Source: Stagonosporopsis chrysanthemi (lineage: Eukaryota; Ascomycota; Dothideomycetes; Pleosporales; Didymellaceae). From it: 30,909 nucleotides of DNA. The stretch is from the NCBI GenBank assembly GCA_022560025.1, contig JAFISE010000277.1, forward strand, positions 1-30,909, given 5' to 3'. Made by a program: the position numbers and the translations under genes. A model generated the notes under the pieces. The model was not told where the DNA came from, did no database searches, and worked only from the letters and a program-made list of their open reading frames with translations. Positions within the stretch are counted from its first letter, which is position 1. Every line of letters starts with the position of its first letter. Positions 26,373 through 30,909 of the stretch are shown piece by piece.

Positions 26373-26439
26373 CAATATGCTTTATATAACTACTATTATT
26401 TTGGTTAAAACTGTTTTCTTATAAATTCGCTGTATACTT

Positions 26440-26487
26440 TATAGCTACGTTTTTTTATAACTACGTTTTTTTATAACTACGTTTTTA
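26440..26487. repeat. 17-bp tandem repeat, three copies
   Basis: Unit CTACGTTTTTTTATAA, last copy altered (TTTTTATATAAAG). Confidence 0.88.
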
Positions 26488-26533
26488 TATAAAGCTGTTT
26501 CTACACTAAAATAGCTTTAGCTAAAATATTTAT

Positions 26534-26685
26534 AAGCATATAGGTAATAACCCTTATATAGATAAGATATTCGTCAGCATATAGATAGTAACCCTTACAT
26601 AGATAAGGTATTCGTCAGCATATAGATAGTAATCCTTACATAGATAAGATATTTGTCAACATATATTAGCCCTGATATAGGTAAG
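26534..26685. repeat. Tandem repeat of about 42 bp, four copies
   Basis: Copies contain CAGCATATAGATAGTAACCC, TTACATAGATAAG and ATATTCGT; the last is more diverged. The rest of 26373-26814 holds no gene. Confidence 0.88.
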
Positions 26686-26814
26686 ATAGAGTATTCCTTT
26701 GCTATATAATTACTATTTTTATTAGACCTTTTCTTATAAATAGAGTTCGTTTAAGATAAAATTATATTAGACACTAGATAGGCAACATGTTTTTAACGAA
26801 ACAAAAAATCATAA

Positions 26815-26886
26815 GCCAGGATAGTTCAATTGGTAGAACATTAATTTCATGCATTAATAGTGGGAATTCAAATTTCTCTCCTGGCT
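26815..26886 (+). tRNA. CAU-anticodon tRNA, copy 3 (Met or lysidine-type Ile)
   Basis: Acceptor GCCAGGA pairs perfectly with TCCTGGC; stem TTAAT/ATTAA around TTCATGC gives CAU; T-arm GGGAA TTCAAAT TTCTC. With the other two, this makes an initiator Met, elongator Met and Ile(CAU) trio plausible. Confidence 0.92.
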
Positions 26887-26997
26887 ATAGGAAATCCTTT
26901 TTTTTTTCACATACTTCTAAGTTAAATAACGATTTACAACTTAGTATGCTAGCGATAAAAAAGGCATTCCTTTAGTTTTTAATATTATTGTTAAACT

Positions 26998-27230
26998 TGT
27001 GATACAAATGTGAATCTTACAGCTATTGTAATTAGTGTTGTTAAGATAATCATAGGAAAGTCCGGTGGTTAACATATAACTTTTTTAGTAGGGCACAAGC
27101 TTGGGTAATGCACAGAAAATTTTACAATAAAAACTTTTAGTGTTTTATTAAAATTATGAAATAAAAAGCCTTAATTAACCTTTATTTTAGTTAAATATCA
27201 CATACAGGATCCGGCTTACTTGTATCCAAG
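26998..27230 (+). ncRNA. rnpB: Mitochondrial RNase P RNA
   Basis: The catalytic RNA of RNase P, which cuts tRNA 5' leaders. Bacterial-type core sequences are present: CR-I ATAGGAAAGTCCGG at 27052-27065, a GCACAGAAA block near 27109-27117, and CR-V ACAGGATCCGGCTTA at 27204-27218. AG(T)CCGG (27059-27065) pairs with CCGGCT (27211-27216) to form P4 with the universal bulged U. GATACAA (27001-27007) pairs with TTGTATC (27220-27226), directly after CGGCTTAC, as P1. At about 230 nt it is shorter than bacterial forms, and the specificity domain is AT-rich and reduced. It lies between a tRNA and atp6 and would act on the many tRNAs here. The exact ends are estimated from P1. Confidence 0.88.
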
Positions 27231-27495
27231 TAATATCTATTTCTATCACATTCGTAAAAAAAAAATCTCAAAGGGAATTCTCATCTCGCAAATGTGTAAT
27301 GGTGTAATAAGTTTATTATTAAAACAGTGTTAGATAAATGTAATCTATCTTAATTAGTTTAGTTTTTTTTAGTTTTCTTTTTTATTTAAGTAAAAAAAAG
27401 TACTGGCAAAAGAAAATTAAAAAAAAATTGCTTTCTAAAAGGATAGGAAATACTCTATTAACAATCATTCTTGTAGTAAAAAAATAAATATACTA
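27231..27495. other. Spacer, rnpB to atp6
   Basis: About 265 nt, AT-rich with A/T runs. No gene is seen; it would include the atp6 5' leader. Confidence 0.5.
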
Positions 27496-28272
27496 ATGCT
27501 TAACCACTACCTAACAATAGCGAGTCCTTTAGATCAATTTGAAATAAGAAACTTATTCAGTATCGATACACCATTATTAGCTAATATGAACCTATCTATT
27601 ACCAATATAGGGTTATATATGACAATAGCTGCATTTATAGCTTTTTACTTTAGTGTTTTAGCTACTAACCATTCAAAAATTACTCCAAATAGTTGATCTT
27701 TAAGCCAAGAAACATTATACGCTACTATCCATAGTATCGTAGTAAACCAAATTAACAATAAAAGTGGGCAAGCATATTTCCCATTTATGTATGCTCTATT
27801 TATCTTTATTTTAATTAACAATCTTATAGGTATGATACCATATAGTTTTGCATCAACATCTCATTTTATATTAACATTTTCACTTAGTTTCACTGTTGTG
27901 TTAGGTGCTACTGTTTTAGGGTTCAAAGAACATGGATTAAAATTCTTTTCTTTATTTGTTCCAGCAGGTTGTCCTTTAGGGTTATTACCACTATTAGTTT
28001 TAATCGAATTTATTTCATATTTAGCTAGAAATGTGTCTTTAGGACTTAGATTAGCAGCCAATATATTATCAGGTCATATGCTTTTAAATATTTTAAGTGG
28101 ATTTACTTATAATATTATGAGCTCTGGTATTATTTTCTTTATTTTAGGATTATTACCATTAGCATTTATAATAGCATTCTCTGGATTAGAATTAGGTATT
28201 GCCTTTATTCAATCACAAGTTTTTGTAGTTTTATCTTGTTCATATATTAAAGATGCATTAGAATTACATTAG
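27496..28272 (+). CDS. atp6: ATP synthase subunit a (F0 subunit 6)
   Basis: A 258-residue membrane subunit a of the F0 proton channel, which works against the c-ring. The start MLNHYLTIASPLDQFEIR is typical of fungi, as is FPFMYALFIFILINNLIGMIPYSFASTSHF. The essential Arg is in SLGLRLAANILSGHMLL, and the end is ELGIAFIQSQVFVVLSCSYIKDALELH. One in-frame TGA (27694, NSWSLSQ) is Trp; under the standard code the gene would look split. It has the usual length and no intron. It is followed by a spacer of about 1.2 kb before nad4. Confidence 0.98.
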
Positions 28273-28734
28273 TTTTTAATAAAAAGTTTCACTTTTTTCT
28301 TGAGAGTTGTGTATTCCCTTGTACAGTATATAATTCATAAATGTGGCATACTATGTTTTTTATTACAGTTTTATAAAAACAACTCTAAAAGTTTATACGA
28401 ACTAAACTATTTCTAGCCTTTTTACGTATAACCTTTACATGTATATAGAAATATATTTTTATGGAAATACTTTTTAAGGGTAATACTTTTTTAATAGAAA
28501 TACTTTTATAAGTCGATACTATTTTTACTGTAAAAGTGAGCTAGTAATTAGAATGTATAGCTCGAAAAACTATGTCTGCTATTTAGGGTTATATTGTTAA
28601 GGATATACATTTTATCATAAACAATTTCTATACTACGTAGTCTATGCTATTTTAGCTGTAATAATATGGATAATATTCTCAACCATTGTTAACTTAAATT
28701 TCAGCTTATTTTTTTTTTAATTAATGCAGTTCTA

Positions 28735-28830
28735 TTATTTATAGCTGCTTTTCTTTATATATAGCTGCTTTTCTTATCTATATCTGTTTTTTTTTATCTA
28801 TATCTGTTCTTTCTTTGTCGATAATTGCTT
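28735..28830. repeat. Pyrimidine-rich tandem repeat
   Basis: TATAGCTGCTTTTCTT and TATATCTGTTTTTTTT/TTCTTTC units, about five degenerate copies of roughly 20 bp. Confidence 0.75.
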
Positions 28831-29059
28831 TTCTAGTAGTTGACCTCAGATTTATTTTTGCTATTAGAAAGATACTGTATATCATAAAAAAATAGAATTG
28901 ATTAGGAAGAATCAATCGTTAACTAGGAGATCTTTTGTTTTTATTACTACTATCCTTTTATAGTTATAGTAAAAACACTAATAAATAATTAAGATATAGG
29001 TGGAAGTGTTATACACTTCACTAAACCTATTGATTGTTTAGTTAGTTTAGTTATATTAG

Positions 29060-29225
29060 TACTTTTTATGCTAATTATTTCATTTTATGATAATAACCAG
29101 TTTTCAGTCATAATTACTTATTTTGTGATAATTATTTATTTCTTTAGTTACTTATTTTTTATGCTAATTGGTTATCTTATGTTAATAACTAATTTTCATG
29201 TTAATTGTTTATTTTTAGGTTAATT
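29060..29225. repeat. Degenerate repeat of about 30-35 bp
   Basis: Repeated TTATTTTNTGNTAATTANTTATT-like segments, about five diverged copies. Confidence 0.6.
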
Positions 29226-29501
29226 CTCTTTTTTACATTTTTCGTAAATTTAACTTTTTTTTTTTGTTATAATTTTTACACAGAAAATACTGTTTATAGA
29301 AATCAATAGTAGACTATAAGAAAAAGGTATCTTTAAAAAAAGAGAACCTTTTTAGTTAATTAGACCAAAAGGTTTAATATACATAGCTTATAGATCTAAT
29401 CTACGATTTATTGCCATACTATACATATGGTGTTCTAAATGTATAAATGATAGATTATCATTTACTACGAATTTCAAGTATTTATCTTTGTTGTCTTATA
29501 A

Positions 29502-30909
29502 ATGTTATTAACATCTTTACTTTTAACTCCAATATTCGGTGTAGTTGCCATTTTAGTGAATAGAGAAAATGGAATCTCTTTAACAAACATAAAAATTATA
29601 GCTCTATCCACATCTATCTTAAATTTCTTTATCTCATTAGTGATTTTTATTTTATTCGATTTTAGTACAAACCAATTTCAATTTGTACAAGAGTACCATG
29701 AAATAAGTCATTTTGATTTTTATTTAGGTGTAGATGGTTTATCTATCTATTTTATTTTATTAACAACAATAATTATTCCTATTTCACTATTATCTAATTG
29801 AAAATCTATATCCAAAGATGTAGAATCTTATGTAATTATTATTCTACTATTAGAAAGTTTATTATTAGCGGTTTTCTTAGTATTAGATATTTTACTTTTC
29901 TACATCTTTTTTGAAAGTATACTACCACCTCTCTTCATATTAATTGGTATATTTGGTTCAGATAATAGAGTTAAAGCGAGTTTTTACTTGTTTTTATACA
30001 CGTTATTGGGTTCTTTATTTTTATTATTGTCTATTTTGGCAATGTCTTCTATTATGAGTACTACTGATTTCGATACTCTTTTCAAAGGAAATTTCATTTA
30101 TATAACACAACTTTTCTTATTCTATGGTATTTTTATTGCTTTTGCTGTAAAAACGCCAACTATATTCTTAAATACATGACTTTTAAAAGCTCACGTTGAA
30201 TCACCTTTAGGTGGTAGTATTATTTTAGCAGCTATTGTTCTTAAGTTAAGTTTATACGGAATACTAAGATTAATATTACCTATACTACCTAAAGCTTATA
30301 TGGAATATACTTATATAATTTTTCTAATAGGTGTTATCACTATTGTATATGCTAGTCTTAGTACATTGAGAACAATAGATATCAAAGAACTTATTGCCTA
30401 TAGTTCTGTTTCTCATGCCGCAGTTTATCTGCTAGGTGTGTTCAGTAACAGTATACAAGGTATTGAGGGTGCAATTACTCTAGGATTAGCTCATGGATTC
30501 GTTTCACCTGGTCTATTTATTTGTGCAGGAGGAGTCCTTTATGACAGATCCCATACAAGAGTAATATCATTCTATAGAGGAGTTAGTCAAGTAATGCCAC
30601 TCTTTGCTATATTGTTCTTTATACTATGTCTTGCTAATTGTGGAGCTCCTCTAACGTTAAATTTCATAGGAGAATTCTTATCATTATACGGAGTATTTGA
30701 AAGATCACCACTGTATGGTTTATTTGCTAGTAGCTCTATAATCTTTTCTGCAGCCTATACTATATATATGTTCCAGAGAATAGCCTTTGGTGGAGCTTAC
30801 TCAAGAATGTTCACTGTAGTAATGCCAGATCTGACTAAAAGAGAATTTACTATCTTAATGCTATTAACAGTACCTACAGTTATGTTAGGAATCTATCCAG
30901 CTTTACTAT
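29502..30909 (+). CDS. nad4: NADH dehydrogenase subunit 4, runs off window
   Basis: A complex I antiporter-like membrane subunit (NuoM homologue); 469 codons are present and the gene is open at the right edge. Diagnostic blocks: FDFYLGVDGLSIYFILLTT, DILLFYIFFESILPPLFILIG, KTPTIFLNTWLLKAHVESPLGGSIILA (key Lys and Glu), KELIAYSSVSHAAVYLLG and GEFLSLYGVF. In-frame TGA encode Trp (SNWKSIS, NTWLLKAHVE). The ATG at 29502 fits the family start. The last 60 bases (TILMLLTVPTVMLGIYPALL region) are repeated, inverted, at 1-60 in nad5. Confidence 0.97.
30849..30908 (+). repeat. Inverted repeat, right copy (in nad4)
   Basis: 54 of 60 bases match the reverse complement of 1-60, with the outer 38 identical. 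The differences are confined to the inner 22 bases. It continues to the window edge, so the repeat probably extends beyond it. Confidence 0.93.

Larger units (their letters stand above)
28273..29501. other. Spacer of about 1.2 kb, atp6 to nad4
   Basis: No gene that I can support on either strand; atp8 and atp9 were looked for and not found. GAGTTGT (28303) and ACAACTC (28380) can pair across about 70 nt but lack tRNA arms. Loose repeats occupy 28735-28830 and 29060-29225. Confidence 0.6.

Noticed and set aside
13172..26886. Chytrid-like 5' tRNA editing
   Set aside because: First-three-pair acceptor mismatches are absent except for one in tRNA-His.
28303..28386. GAGTTGT/ACAACTC pair as a tRNA acceptor
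   Set aside because: There is no T-loop or anticodon loop between the halves.
1..30909. Closed circle by overlapping ends
   Set aside because: The end match is inverted, not direct, so the ends cannot be joined as a simple circle overlap; core genes are also missing.

Overview
This window is fungal mitochondrial DNA. It is very AT-rich and encodes respiratory-chain subunits (nad2, nad3, nad4, nad4L, nad5, nad6, cox3, atp6), small and large rRNA, and tRNAs for all 20 amino acids. UGA must be read as Trp: a tRNA-Trp with a UCA anticodon is present and in-frame TGA codons sit at conserved Trp positions (translation table 4). A mitochondrial RNase P RNA gene (about 26998-27230) and three CAU-anticodon tRNAs suggest an early-diverging (zygomycete-grade) fungus; that placement is inference and weak. 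cox1, cox2, cob, atp8, atp9, nad1 and rps3 are not seen, so the window is only part of the genome.

Layout. Positions 1-11958 carry minus-strand protein genes: in transcription order cox3, nad2, nad3, tRNA-Cys, nad4L, nad5. cox3 is split by two LAGLIDADG group I introns and nad5 by one. nad2 and nad3 abut, and nad4L and nad5 overlap by one base. A repeat-rich divergent spacer (11959-13171) follows. From 13172 to the end everything is on the plus strand: tRNA-Arg, rns, a tRNA group, nad6, a dense tRNA cluster, rnl, a second tRNA cluster, rnpB, atp6 and the start of nad4.

Most notable. (1) The 3' end of cox3 is present twice. A diverged copy lies at 7525-7692, and between it and the working copy is an unrecognised 302-residue ORF with an acidic domain and about 17 SSQ repeats. 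This is the footprint of a mobile ORF that carries a replacement C-terminus for its host gene. (2) nad3 has a 146-residue C-terminal extension. (3) The two window ends are inverted copies of each other (38 identical bases, 54 of 60 overall), lying in frame in nad5 and nad4, so nad5 ends with a nad4-like tail; this suggests a large or terminal inverted repeat. (4) In cox3 a tiny TYIGNHT exon lies between the two introns, and the same segment recurs as TYIGHHT at the start of the last exon. (5) Several tRNA-like elements with collapsed anticodon arms flank rns, nad4L and nad2, and degenerate tRNA-Ile copies and tandem arrays fill the spacers.

The genes work together in oxidative phosphorylation (complex I, complex IV and the ATP synthase proton channel) and in the organelle translation needed to make them. 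rnpB RNA would process the many tRNAs that punctuate the long transcripts.
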